The notes below the pieces were generated by a model. The model saw nothing but the letters and a program-made list of their open reading frames with translations. It was not told the origin of the DNA and ran no database searches. A program made the translations under genes and the position numbers. A stretch of DNA of 64,000 nt from Gibbula magus (Eukaryota > Mollusca > Gastropoda > Trochida > Trochidae), in contig OW388293.1 in the NCBI GenBank assembly GCA_936450465.1, positions 53,161,201-53,225,200 of the forward strand, in the 5' to 3' direction. This document shows, piece after piece, positions 12,057-23,023 of the stretch (the stretch's first letter is position 1; every line of letters begins with the position of its first letter).

Positions 12057-12341
12057 AAAACGTTTACCTAGCAACCATTGATTCACCGCGACTTCTCGTA
12101 TTTCGTCGTCTGTGACGTCATAAAATGTTCGTGACGTCACTGTCGCTTGCCGTCGTCAAAGAAGTACGCGAATAAAATGGAATAGAATGGGTAATAAAGA
12201 TATTATTACACTCGAAAGTGCGCCAAATGACTTTGACGAAACTCGTGCAAATGTATGTATAACCCTCGCTCTCGCTCGGGCAATAACAAAATTCACATTC
12301 GTTTCGTAAAAGTCATATGACACACTCGTAATAATCTCTAT
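12057..12341 (-). mobile_element. Foldback element with TGACGTCA block
   Basis: TGACGTCA occurs at 12,113-12,120 and 12,132-12,139, followed by an imperfect inverted repeat: left arm about 12,199-12,260 (ATTATTACACTCG ... GACTTTGACGAAAC), right arm about 12,290-12,338 (GTTTCGTAAAAGTCAT ... ACTCGTAATAAT). The loop holds CTCGCTCTCGCTCGGGC. Relative to the members at 16.3 and 17.6 kb the order is reversed (octamers left, hairpin right), hence the minus strand. Confidence 0.55.
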
Positions 12342-12632
12342 GTACATTGTAGATCTCTTCATCCCGATGTCTCTTTCTTCATATCCACTGTTATTAACGT
12401 TCATCATAACCTCATTAGAAATGACACTAATTGCTTAACTATTTTTGTGAGTCTTAAGGAGTGTATTAGTTCTACTTTGATAAAGAAGCTGACCATCCAT
12501 AAATGTCCTCGTCTTCTCTAGTTCTGCGTAGTTCATTAAGGCACTTAATTAAAAGATAATGGTAGATATATTCCACGTCGTTAAAAAACTGTTTTGCGAT
12601 GATTATTTAGAGAAATAATATAACTAACAAAT

Positions 12633-12748
12633 GACGGAGAATGACAGATTATCTTTCCCGAGTGTGATAAATTGCATATTTTTTTAGCTTTGCCGAGAGA
12701 ATTACACAATTGATATAACGATGGAAATATTATCTGTCATTCCCTGTC
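12633..12748. repeat. Short inverted-repeat element, 116 bp
   Basis: Arms GA(C/T)GGAGAATGACAGATTATC at the left and the inverse of GACAGGGAATGACAGATAAT at the right, with a further inner match of AAATTG to CAATT. Small MITE or foldback. Confidence 0.65.
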
Positions 12749-13758
12749 ACGAGTTGGTTTTTGTTTGTATTACTCAAATGTTAATTCAAGTAAAAACGTA
12801 AATAATTTTTTTTAAATAAAAAAGTATCTATAAAAGGACCCAACAAAGAGGTGAAGCTCCATATCCATACGCGTGTGACATGTATTTACTACAACTCACT
12901 ATCCTTGTTAACTACACGCGGTTGAAATGTTCCCTGCGAAAACGTCTTTCACAATAAAAGGTAGGTGTCGTTGCCATTGAACGTTTTGTATTTTTTCTCA
13001 TTACTATAAAGCCATGAATATATTATCTAAGTTTTTACACATTTCATAACAATAGGTCAGCGTTACCGTCGGCATTGTGACGTCATGACCGCTCGCACCT
13101 ATGATGTCATAGCACAGGAACTCGATATCGTTAGTAAAATGTAGGTAAAACGTAGGTAAAACAAAACATACCCCCTATATATAACATAGAGTAAAATATG
13201 AATAAAGGACAACGGTAGATTCAAGACCCGTGTTCCAGTGAAACTATGAGTTTATTTGGTGAGCTTGAAATGAATTGGATAAATATGTTTACCAGAATAA
13301 AATCTATAAATAACAATGGTTGATAGTTGAACGTGTTTTATGCAGCTTTAAGTAAACATAAGGAATTATTCTTTATGTGCCCTTTTACCTGACACCACGA
13401 AATCTTCCCTCAAATAAGCTTTAGTCAAGTGTTTTGATACATAAATATGTTGCCGAATTATTCCAAAGATGAAGGTATTTTATATTCTTATATGATATAT
13501 GAAGTAGCTATTAATATAACGCCATTATCCAGAACTCATCCATAGGCACTCAGTCGTATGCCCTCAAGAAGAGAAATGTTTCAGTGTCCTCTTTTGTTTC
13601 AACGGGTCTCAGTGGACCACAGATCTTCAGGGAGCTTATTCTAAAGATCTGCACCAGCCTTGAAGAAGGAACGATCTCAATAGCTTGCAGTTCGTGTTAC
13701 TGTTTGCGTTAAAATATCATCTTGTTAAGATAGATTTCGATAAACCTCGATTAATTAA
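12749..13758. other. No gene seen; isolated TGACGTCA
   Basis: AT-rich. One TGACGTCA at 13,078-13,085 within a CpG-containing patch (13,060-13,130) like the octamer blocks of the foldback elements, here without an obvious hairpin. Confidence 0.45.
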
Positions 13759-13769
13759 TCCATGGGTGT

Positions 13770-14026
13770 AAGGGACAGGATAGCGCAATAGGCAACTGTG
13801 TCTGCAGTAGAGAGCTGTTCTACGTCTTCAAGGTTTGGGTGCAATGCTGCACTGAATTCAGTTCAGTACCACCCACGGTTCGCTAGTTCCAGCCGATGCT
13901 CACAGGCGTCACCATAATGCATAGCCACATGACGTTGCCGGCTTTCTCCCTGCAATAATATACCAACCGTGATATCAGTTAGATAATCTTGAAATCGTGT
14001 TAAACTCCAAATTACCTCACCTCACC
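13770..14026 (+). mobile_element. tRNA-derived SINE, 257 bp, with 11-bp target duplication
   Basis: Flanked by a perfect direct repeat TCCATGGGTGT at 13,759-13,769 and 14,027-14,037. Eleven bases in is TAGCGCAATAGG (13,781-13,792), an exact fit to the pol III A box TRGCNNARYNGG. A degraded B box GGTTTGGGTGC starts at 13,832, 51 bases downstream. The body contains TTGCCGGCTTTCTCCC and AAATCGTGTTAAACTCC, and the 3' end is a short ACCTC tandem tail. Promoter head, simple 3' tail and target duplication are the hallmarks of LINE-mobilised SINEs. The partner LINE cannot be named. Confidence 0.78.
13781..13792 (+). promoter_or_regulatory. Pol III A box of the SINE
   Basis: TAGCGCAATAGG matches the consensus at every position; it lies 11 bases inside the SINE 5' end. 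Confidence 0.65.
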
Positions 14027-14037
14027 TCCATGGGTGT

Positions 14038-15045
14038 TTATTTTAAAAAACTTAACTGTAATTGACAGCTTGTTTTAGTCCACCACATGGAACTTACCTA
14101 AGAGATTTATATGAAACGAAAAGATGTATTTGTTCATTCTTATACATAAATATGTGTGTCGTACGTGATGGACTTCTGTCTGGGCTTCATGCAGTTCGCC
14201 CGATATATTTATATACGATCTATTTTCGTTTGTCATATTTATGTCTACACAGTAGGAAACAAGAGTCTGCCAAGGCCTGAATAGTCACCGCGAAAATAAA
14301 CTAAAGTACACTACATAAATAGAAGAAAAGGTTTTCAATGTAATCTTAATTGTTTTACATCGACAATAATTTGAAAACAGAGTTGCTATCTATGGTAACA
14401 ATTAATAGTTTTGAGTAAATAGAAAAGGTCATTGGATATTCATACACTTACAATGTATATCAGTAGCAAAAGTGAAACAGATTATTTCATTTCTTGTCTT
14501 TAGTAGATTTGATACACCTAAATGATGTCGCTGAAATATGGTATATATCGTTGAGTCTTTCCGAAAAGCAGATTGGGTTATACAAGAATGAACACTTATC
14601 CAGTATGAACGCTTTAACAAAATGTAGTATTCCATCCCCACATAATCCTTATGTAATCTGATTATAGTTGCTCGTGTATAAGGTTATGTTTGGGTAATTG
14701 AAGCTTAATTTATATTACAGCTTATACATATAACCCATGCAGTGACCGTCAATAATACTCCCTCTGTGAATGTGGAGAACTGCACATGATGCAAAGTGAC
14801 ACGAATAAGTATTATCACCCCATTGAGAGTCTGATGTAACAGAGTAAATCCACGAAGTGTCATTTTACATTTAGTCAGCTCTCCCGGTTGTCTACAACAA
14901 TTATGTAATATATTGTATTATCCTTGTAAAAACAATCAATTGTACGTTTTACAACACCAGCACGGTCATTTCTATGTGACCCTTTTTCGACATAGAACCT
15001 TCTTTTAACTCTACGGATTAAAGTGAAATGTTTACAACGTCAAGT
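14038..15045. other. No gene seen
   Basis: AT-rich, only short chance frames (72 and 70 codons) with no motif. Confidence 0.5.
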
Positions 15046-15870
15046 ACACTGAAGCAGTAAACTAAAGTAGTACACTGAAGCAGTACAAGGAAACATTACA
15101 CTGAAGCAGTACACTGTGTACACTGAAGCAGTACATTGAAGCAGTACACCGAAGTAATGCACAAAAGCAGAACACTGAAGTAGTACACTGAAGTAGTACA
15201 CTGGAGCAGTGCATTGAAGCAGTACACTGAAGCAGTACACTGAAGCAGTACACTGAAACAGTACACTGAAGTAGTTTATTAAGCAGTCCATTGAAGCAGT
15301 ACACTGAAGTAGTACACTGCAGCAGTACACTGAAGTAGTGTATTAAGCAGTTCATTGAAGCAGTACACTGAAGTAGTACACTGAAGTAGTACACTGGAGC
15401 AGTACACTGAAGCAGTGCATTGAAGCAGTACACTGCAGCAGTACACTGAAGTAGTATATTAAGCAGTTCATTGAAGCAGTACACTGAAGTAGTACACTGA
15501 AGTTGTACACTGGAGCAGTGCATTGAAGCAGTACACTGAAGCAGTACACTGAAGCAGTACACTGGGGTAGTATATTAAGCAGTCCATTGAATCAGTACAC
15601 TGAAGTAGTACACTAGAGCAGTGCATTGAAGCAGTACACTGAAGCAGTACACTGAAGTAGTATATTAAGCAGTTCATTGAAGCAGTGCACTGAAGTAGTA
15701 CACTGGACCAGTGCACTGAAGCAGTACACTGATGCAGAACACTGAAGCAGTACACTGAAGCAGTACACTGAAGCAGTACACTGAAGTAGTATATTAAGCA
15801 GTTCATTGAAGCAGAGCAGTGAAGTAGTACACTGGACCAGTGCACTGAAGCAGTACACTGGAGCAGTACA
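15046..15870. repeat. 13-bp minisatellite (GAAGCAGTACACT)n with longer-period structure
   Basis: About 60 units of GAAGCAGTACACT with variants GAAGTAGTACACT and GGAGCAGT(A/G)CACT. A special dimer, GTAGTATATT followed by AAGCAGTTCATT, recurs with its TATTAAG at 15,277, 15,341, 15,457, 15,573, 15,663 and 15,792, intervals close to multiples of 13 minus one because it includes a 12-base unit. On the minus strand no phase of the 13-mer contains a stop, which explains the long Cys/Val-rich frames there (up to 166 codons); these are repeat by-products. Confidence 0.9.
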
Positions 15871-16252
15871 TGTTATGCTGAAAGTGCATCATCTAAGCAA
15901 AACAAATAGACAACACTGAATACAATGTGTAACATGTATCTCATTATATTGCCAGATGAAAATGAACAATGGTTTTACTTGAAAACTCACTCCTGTACAA
16001 CTATTGCTTTGTGAACTTCAAAAGGGGTGAAAATGTTTGTTATGCAGTTGGACAATGTTCTTTGTTGTCTTAATTATTATCATTATATAACAAACTACTT
16101 AACATAATCAATTTAAAGATATAATATGCATGTGTTTTATCAACAGTAATCACACGTAAGTAAAAGATTCTTATAGTAACACAATACAGTTATTGAAACC
16201 TCTCCGTATTACATTCGCGATTAAATGTAAAAGAACACGTATGTTATTTAAA
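15871..16252. other. No feature seen
   Basis: AT-rich spacer between the minisatellite and a foldback element. Confidence 0.5.
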
Positions 16253-16620
16253 AAATAGAAGAGGAGTTGGCGTGCTTTGTCGTTGAATAAAACATAGCAG
16301 GGAGCATAAAACACGAAGGACGCAGCCCTGAGTGTTTTATTCTCTCTGCTATGTTTTATTCGACGAAAAAGCACAACAGCGAGTCTTCTATTTCTTATAT
16401 GAGATGCCCTTAAACAGTTACTCGCTTTTATATAAACAAAACAAAAACGTGTAGATATTTTGTTTGTAATAACTATTTTTTGAAAATATTAATGTGTCCC
16501 GTCTTAGAACACATTCGCTAGCATTGAACAATCATCTTGACGTAAAATATGACGTCATTTGCCAAGCGACGCTCTAACAGACGTCTGAAATCACGAGCAT
16601 GTTTTATTGTCCCATAAAGC
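16253..16620 (+). mobile_element. Foldback element: 62-bp inverted arms plus TGACGTCA block
   Basis: Arms 16,253-16,314 and 16,332-16,393 pair at about 52 of 62 positions around a 17-base loop (GAAGGACGCAGCCCTGA). The shared arm core is GAATAAAACATAGCAG. After the right arm comes TCTATTTCTTATATGAG, an AT-rich stretch and a CpG-containing block with TGACGTCA at 16,550-16,557. The element at 17,533 has the same order. Confidence 0.65.
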
Positions 16621-17532
16621 TCCCATTGACCGCCTGTGTTTGATTGCTGGGGGTATCTTATATAATGGTAAAAATGTATACAATACCCGTTGTCCCTTCA
16701 ACTATTGTTCTCTAAACACACTTACATAGAAGAAGACAAATGTCGGTATGTTCTTTCTAAATTACAAGTTAGCTAAATTACATGTTAGTTTTGATCAGTA
16801 TAAAAATGATGACTTACTATCACCTGACGTAATTGGATATCAACCTTCAAAGACGATGTTGATAGACCAATTTCGGATGAAAGACTTCATCTTGTTTTGA
16901 TATACAAAACATATTGTGACAATTTCTGTATTATACTGAAACCTCAGAAGGTCATTTTGAATCTCACTATAGGTACAAGATAAAAGGAATGAAATATTTC
17001 GAAAACAATTGACTGCAAGTTTATTTCTCATGTTGTAAGTTTCTGTGGTCAATGGTTTCTACTGAATTATACATATTTTATTCATCATTGAAATGGATTG
17101 GCAAACAACCTGACAACTTATGTAAATGCCGCTCCAAAATTACAAAGGTGAATTCAACATTTAGTCAAAGCATACTCATGACAAACCACAAGACTATACA
17201 ATCAAAACATGATCAATTATCAATAAGTATATATTACATATCAATGTATCTAAAGGTAACATTAGCTCAATTTTAATTGTTTTCAAATCTACAAGAAGCG
17301 ATGATGAAGAGGAAAACAGACTGTAATATGGCTATGTTTTCATCTTCAGGTATTTCAAGATTTCCATACAAAAGTGTTCATATTTCATGTTCTTATTTCA
17401 TCCATTGTGTATCTACAAATGTATGTCATCAGCAAGGTTATGTTTGTATGGTATATTTGCTTTGGGGCCAATGGCTTACAATAGTGTATATAAAATTCAT
17501 GTTTTTTTTCAAAAATTTTAGAGGATATTTGG
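16621..17532. other. No gene supported
   Basis: Short frames at 16,840-17,546 (70-89 codons) lack recognisable motifs; AT-rich. Confidence 0.45.
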
Positions 17533-17885
17533 CTTTTCTTGACTAATACCATGTTTATCTCATCGAGTGAGGTTGAAAGGTTATATTTTCACGAGTGGCG
17601 CAGTCACGAGTGAAAATATAAACTGTTCTACCTCACGAGATGAGATAAACATGGTATTTGTCAAGAAAAGACAATTTTTCTATTTATTATATGACCAAAT
17701 CTTTGCATATTCACCGAAATAGACTTGCAATTTACGTTAAGGCTCCAGAATGAGCCTGTCGCCTCAGCAACAATGTGACGTCATGAACGTGTCATGACGT
17801 CGGTGCATTGTTTTATGACGTCAGGTCATTGTTATATCAGTCACTAGTGACTGATAACACGTTCCATTGTTATTTTCACTAGTGA
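17533..17885 (+). mobile_element. Foldback element: ~65-bp inverted arms plus TGACGTCA block
   Basis: Arms 17,533-17,597 and 17,605-17,670 around the seven-base loop GCGCAGT; conserved arm parts ATACCATGTTTATCTCAT and ATATTTTCACGAGTG. The right arm runs into TTCTATTTATTATATGA, matching the 16.3-kb member. TGACGTCA occurs at 17,776-17,783 and 17,816-17,823, then the palindrome CAGTCACTAGTGACTG and a second CACTAGTGACTGATAACACG. No frame. Confidence 0.68.
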
Positions 17886-18084
17886 CTGATAACACGGTTT
17901 ATTTTCATTGATAGATCCCGGTATTTCATCTGCAATCATATAATAATATTGTTAATCTAATTCTTCATTTGCGAGATATTTGTTTTTATTTAATTTACGC
18001 ATGTAACGGGTTCAAATGTTTAAATGAGGCATTGAGAAATGAGTATACAAGCAAAAACGTACTTCTTGTCTTAACATCTTTCAG

Positions 18085-18205
18085 GTTTTTCAAAGTCTTT
18101 CACCATACGAAAACAAGAATACCTAGCTATAGATAGCAACTTCTTTATTGTGAAGATACCTGACGTTTTGGAGTATGTACGTCTTCAGGTGCTCTGTTGG
18201 GAGTA
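18085..18205. repeat. Probable dispersed-repeat fragment with small hairpin
   Basis: Contains ACCTGACGT ... ACGTCTTCAGGT, an imperfect hairpin, after a stretch around TAGCAACTTCTTTATTGTGA. Its compact structure suggests a fragment of a retroelement end, but I cannot name the family. Confidence 0.3.
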
Positions 18206-18206
18206 C

Positions 18207-18567
18207 TTAAAGGGCTGTAGCACGTTTTTTCCAAACTTTATTTTTTCAAATTACCTATTTATAATGATAGTTTGTGTCATTTAAATTTACTTTAGAAGGT
18301 AAAACATCCTATTACACAAACCAATTATCCGTAGTAGTAATAACGGTGTTGCGTATAAAGCAAAAATTGCACGGCGGCCATTTTATTGTGAACACATTTT
18401 ATTATTTCGAATGACAAAAACAATCCCCATGGCTTAACTGAGCCATGAACATTCATTTTTAACTTGATTTTCCAAAGAGAAAAGGGTGTTTTACGATTGG
18501 TGAAATTATTTTTCAAATACATTTCATCGACTTATTTGAGCGAAAAAACGTGCTATTGCTCCTTTAA
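18207..18567 (+). mobile_element. MITE family 2, complete copy, 361 bp
   Basis: Both borders are intact TTAA. Left end TTAAAGGGCTGTAGCACGTT; right end is the inverse of TTAAAGGAGCAATAGCACGT. The interior matches 5383-5730 and 7452-7695. Non-coding; needs a transposase in trans. Confidence 0.85.
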
Positions 18568-20850
18568 ATGTGGTACTGATACACATGATTCATGCACAGC
18601 AGAGAAAACAACCACCAACCACAAATAGTAAAGTACAAGAATGTCTATATTCAATTTGATGTGGTTATATCTTTTACTTTCTGCGCTTGAATGTTTGCTT
18701 TACAGCTCATTTGAAAGTACATTTATTTTGTAACAATCGTGTATTTTTCGAATGTTAAAAGACTGAAATTATCTGCACTTGAATGTATCTTGTTTCGAAA
18801 GGACGTAGTTTGGCTTCATGTTCAAAGGGAAATAAGGGACTTGGTAAATTAATATAATGTCAAAAGCTATTCATTGTAAATATGCCCATTTCTAGCTGGA
18901 AAATTCAATTAGAGATTGTATCACATAAACGTTGAAAATAATTAAACACATTTGAAAGTTGATGTTATACCGTTTTCACTGTGTAGCCCATCTTACTTTT
19001 ATAATATGTACCAACTATATGCACTGCTACATAATTCAATATTCAAACAAACCTGTAGAAACTAATAAAAACTTCAATTTTAGAAGTTTATGAATAATAG
19101 TATTTTCTAACACGTCTAAATGTAAACTAGCGAGCAAAATAAAGTATAACACTCACTTGTTTTCGATTAATTCAATCTTTTAAAGCCATGAGATGCATTT
19201 GATTATGGCACGATACAATACCACCTTTCGGCGCTACATTGAATGTCTTAATTGTTTACTGGTTATTGTTTTAATTGAAATATCATTTTTTTAAAGTAAG
19301 AGATGAAATTTACATCAACATGACCCCTACCATGTTTAAAATGTTGATTGATTTGATTTATTGTTTTTCACATAGAGTATATGTTATATGTCGATCAACA
19401 ATGTGTTTTATCAAAACTAATTTTGGGAAATTTAAAAATTTAAAAATTTAAAGTTTAAAATTTCAATTAAAACAAAAAAACACGTAGAAGTATTCTCTGA
19501 CTGATTTTATTTGGCCTTATTTCCAACACTATTCACTTTTTGAATACGACGTCGTTGAAATTGATAATTATACGTATGATAATTACAACTGAATGTTATA
19601 CATTCTTGTGCACGTCAGTTTAGTATTTAGAGCTCCTGAAACACGTGACATAATTACCAATACACCACTGTACCTGGATTGACATATGGACAATAATTAT
19701 CTTTGCACCAGAGTGAGTGTGGTTATAAAACATATTTGAATTTGTTTTTACCGTTTTGACTGTGTTGCTCATCTTACCGACAATGATGAATTACTCGTTC
19801 AAAATTGTTCATCTTTTAATACTGTGCACTTATAAAAAAGGAAAATTGAAAACTTTAAAATATGCAATTCAGTGTTGAAACAGACTTGCCGAAGCTTTGA
19901 ACAATCTTACAACATGTGTTTTATAAGTTGAGTTTTTATATGTTCTCTCAAGATGACATCTAGTGTAGTGGATTCAAGAAATTAATTACTGTAACTAGGC
20001 TGAGAGATGGTTTCCTTGACAAAAGTGATATTTACGCAAGTGCGATGTTATGCTGATGACGTTGTCTGCGTTTATCACACATGCGTTTATCACACATGAA
20101 CACATAAAAAAAATGAAACAAGTGGGCAATTAAAATAAAGAGTTTCTATGAGAAATCTCTTTTAAATCATATTTTACAATAAATTGCTGAAGATTAAGAA
20201 AAATAACTTTGAAATAAAATAAAAGAAAATGAACATTTTCTGGATAACAACCTTATAAATGTTAAATTAGTGTATTTTTAAATTAAAGAGGTTGTTACCT
20301 AGAATATCCTCTTGTTCTTATCTACGCTACTTCTAAATGCCCTACAAATACCTAACTAAAATATTCAAAGAAATATGCATGTTCTTGAGATAGTATCATT
20401 TATGTAAATGCACCATGGCGTACAATCAGTTTATCATAATATGTTCCACATTCTGCGCTAAGACCTAGAATATCATAAGTATTATAGTAATTGATGTATT
20501 TGCGGTCTAGGACACTGACAATGTATGTAATGAAGTCGCTGCTGTACAGTGGAATGTGAGCCTACTTTCTGTCAGCTGTGATCAAAGGTACAAGAAGCAA
20601 TGGCCCATTACTCTAGTTCTGCTGTTAGCGTTCCTTACACATAATAGCTCATCGCGCTGATCATTTTCAGAGGCAACTGATGTACGCTGACAGGAGTGAG
20701 ATGTTAGGAAGATTTCGCTTAACCTAGGCTATATCATATCTGAAACAAAAACGACACTGCCGAAGCAGTGATACAGACACAAATAAGCAAATAAGGCCCG
20801 TTCATATGAATATGATTTACACACGTGTGTATATTTACATGAGATGTATA
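18568..20850. other. AT-rich DNA without a supported gene
   Basis: No frame of note. A 30-base similarity (TACCGTTTT.ACTGTGT) occurs at about 18,970 and 19,748, and TGCGTTTATCACACA is repeated at 20,068-20,097. A somewhat GC-richer patch at 20,440-20,760 has no convincing frame. Confidence 0.45.
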
Positions 20851-21269
20851 TTAAAGGTACAGAGGGTCACATATTCCAAACCTTATAAATGATGTTTCTT
20901 TATCGAGAAATACCGACGGTTACCGAACACTACACTTTTGATGATAGTCGATTTAGTATATTGACGATATGAAGGTTAAAGTGGTGATTACTAATCGAAA
21001 ACCGGACAATGCATCGCGATTGACGCCCGCCCATGAGTCAAACGTAATTTTGGAATCTTATTTATAACAGACAAAATGGCAAATTGATAATGTTTAATAG
21101 GTCATATAACTACTGTGCATGTAAATGAGACATACATTTTCTAATTAGCGATTGGGGGTGAATATGCAAGCTGAAATAATTTATTTGTACTTTAAACATC
21201 ACATAAGTTGAGTTGGAACGTATTAAAGGCAAATAAAATTATATGAAACACAATGGATGCACCTTTTAT
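20851..21269 (-). mobile_element. MITE family 1, inverted copy with internal deletion
   Basis: Read on the minus strand it matches 1829-2325 from the CATCCATTGTGTTTCAT end to the TTAAAGGTAC end but is about 80 bp shorter. The border at 20,851 is TTAA; the other has mutated (TATAAAAGG). Confidence 0.75.
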
Positions 21270-21520
21270 ATACAGAAGTAATATTTACACATTCTATGTG
21301 TTTATAAGGATTTATACACGTGTATATTCACATGTGGATTATATTTGCATACAAGACTAATAGTACACTTGTTTTGTAGTTAAATGACATAAATGTATTG
21401 GATGTTTCTAATATATCACCTATAATATTGAGCTCGTATTTGAAATTTGAAGATCTGTTTACGCTGCGATTTGCCTTTTAAATGAAGGATGGTTCATTAT
21501 TGATAATGCATCTCCTGTGA

Positions 21521-21769
21521 ATATATCTCCGATCATGGACTATTGACATACATAACATCTGCAGTAACGATCATCATGTGGGTTTCGGATGTCTCTGGTT
21601 GCTAATAGTTACTGGTTTACATTACCCCCATGGTGCCATACCATATGTTGTCCTGTCAATGTGCGTGTACATTAACGGCCTGTTTATATCGGTGTCTGTC
21701 ATCGCTGTCAATGTAATATATAGTGGCATTATTAGTACACTTATACAGAGGATATCTCTTTTCTCCTGA
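21521..21769 (+). other. Hydrophobic open frame, possible exon or relic (weak)
   Basis: A frame of about 83 codons from a TGA at 21,518-21,520 to a stop after 21,769. It encodes two hydrophobic stretches separated by GLHYPHGAIP, then VLSMCVYINGLFISVSVIAV and NVIYSG. The LLI-12 residues-IP spacing and the N.I after the second stretch recall TM2-TM3 of Cys-loop receptors, but the second segment is about two residues short and no other receptor part is seen. Base composition is richer in GC than the flanks. It could be chance. Confidence 0.15.
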
Positions 21770-21889
21770 CAGATACTATGTTTTTGTGTCTCATCGAGTG
21801 AAGTAGAATATTAAATATTCCATAAGTATTCAATGCATTATATCACCATTTCTAAGATGCCTAGCGGCTAGAACAATCGAAATAAAACT

Positions 21890-22475
21890 ACTTTATCAGA
21901 CGATAAAGGTATAGTTTTTGTGATGACGTAACAATTGAATGACGTTTCCGCTTCCCTCGTAGTCACGTGTGCCCATGGTAACCCAACGAAAGAGGGTAGT
22001 TGAAAAGACTAAAACAACGGTAGCGATGTTATAACAATTATTGAAGGAATGTGTTCTTTTGTATCCGAATTAGTCTTAAATTTTTAGCTACATTTGTACT
22101 TGAACCAAAACGACGAAATCCGCATTAGGCAACCCCAGGAACCACTATGACGTCACAACAGAACAATGACGTCATAGTCGTTGTTGTCGCACGGCTCGTC
22201 AGTTGGCCCTGATCATGGATTATTAATATTAAGGAAGTAAACTCTATTTTTCTTGCATAATTACTCAAAGCAAAATGTTGTGTTATGGGTTATCTTAGAA
22301 AAGTAATAAAGTTCGCTGTACCCCAATGTGTTTTGTAATAAAGTATAGTTTTGCCCTGAACTATTATAACGTCAAAGTACTCGGACTACCGTCCTCGTAC
22401 TTTAACTATAGTAGTTCAGGGCAAAACTATACTTTATTACAAAACACATTGGGATACAGCGAACTTTATTTCTTA
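21890..22475 (-). mobile_element. Foldback element with long near-perfect palindrome and TGACGTCA block
   Basis: Palindrome arms 22,305-22,380 and 22,397-22,470 match almost throughout (AATAAAGTTCGCTGTA(C/T)CCC, then TAATAAAGTATAGTTTTGCC) around a 16-base loop that itself contains GGAC-TACC-GTCC. To its left are TGACGTCA at 22,148-22,155 and 22,167-22,174 and a further TGACGT at about 21,950. Order is reversed relative to the 16.3 and 17.6 kb members. The left end is uncertain. Confidence 0.62.
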
Positions 22476-23023
22476 ATTACTGTTGAAATGGACTGATTCC
22501 AATGTTAAATTGACAGTATTGTTTATTTATGTCAGTATCACATCATAACACTGTCAACATTGTAATATGCAAGAAACCATAATGCTGATTTTCACTGTAG
22601 CCTGTGGGTGTTTATTTCACTGATGAAATCGAGCATCACACTCTCAATAATATAATGAATATATAGACTATTACCAGAACATGTACGTCACATGACTTTT
22701 ACATAACAAGCGTGAATGTTTCTATTACCCAATTACAGATGTATTACATGTATTACCCAAAGGAGAGCGAGGTCAAGTAATATTAGAGAAAAACATCGAA
22801 TTTCAGGAAATGATATCTTCATGATATTTATCGTAAAAACCACAGTGGTGAAGTAGTGTACCTTGTTACGTAATGCAGGTTGTTACTTTCGTAAATTAGG
22901 AATAATGTATATGTATTATAAAGACGTCAAACTTTGATGAAATAGTATTTCTGTAATGTAATAAGTCATAATCATGTTTTATTTTGATAAGTCATTTGCA
23001 CATTGTAATCTGCAAAATAATGA
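22476..23023. other. No feature seen
   Basis: AT-rich DNA before the LINE relic. Confidence 0.5.

Noticed and set aside
15040..15858. Cys-rich proteins of up to 166 codons on the minus strand
   Set aside because: Produced by a stop-free 13-bp minisatellite unit; overlapping frames give the same peptide in shifted order.
16840..17546. Adjacent 70-89 codon frames as small genes
   Set aside because: AT-rich composition, no motif, on both strands and overlapping at their ends; best explained as chance.
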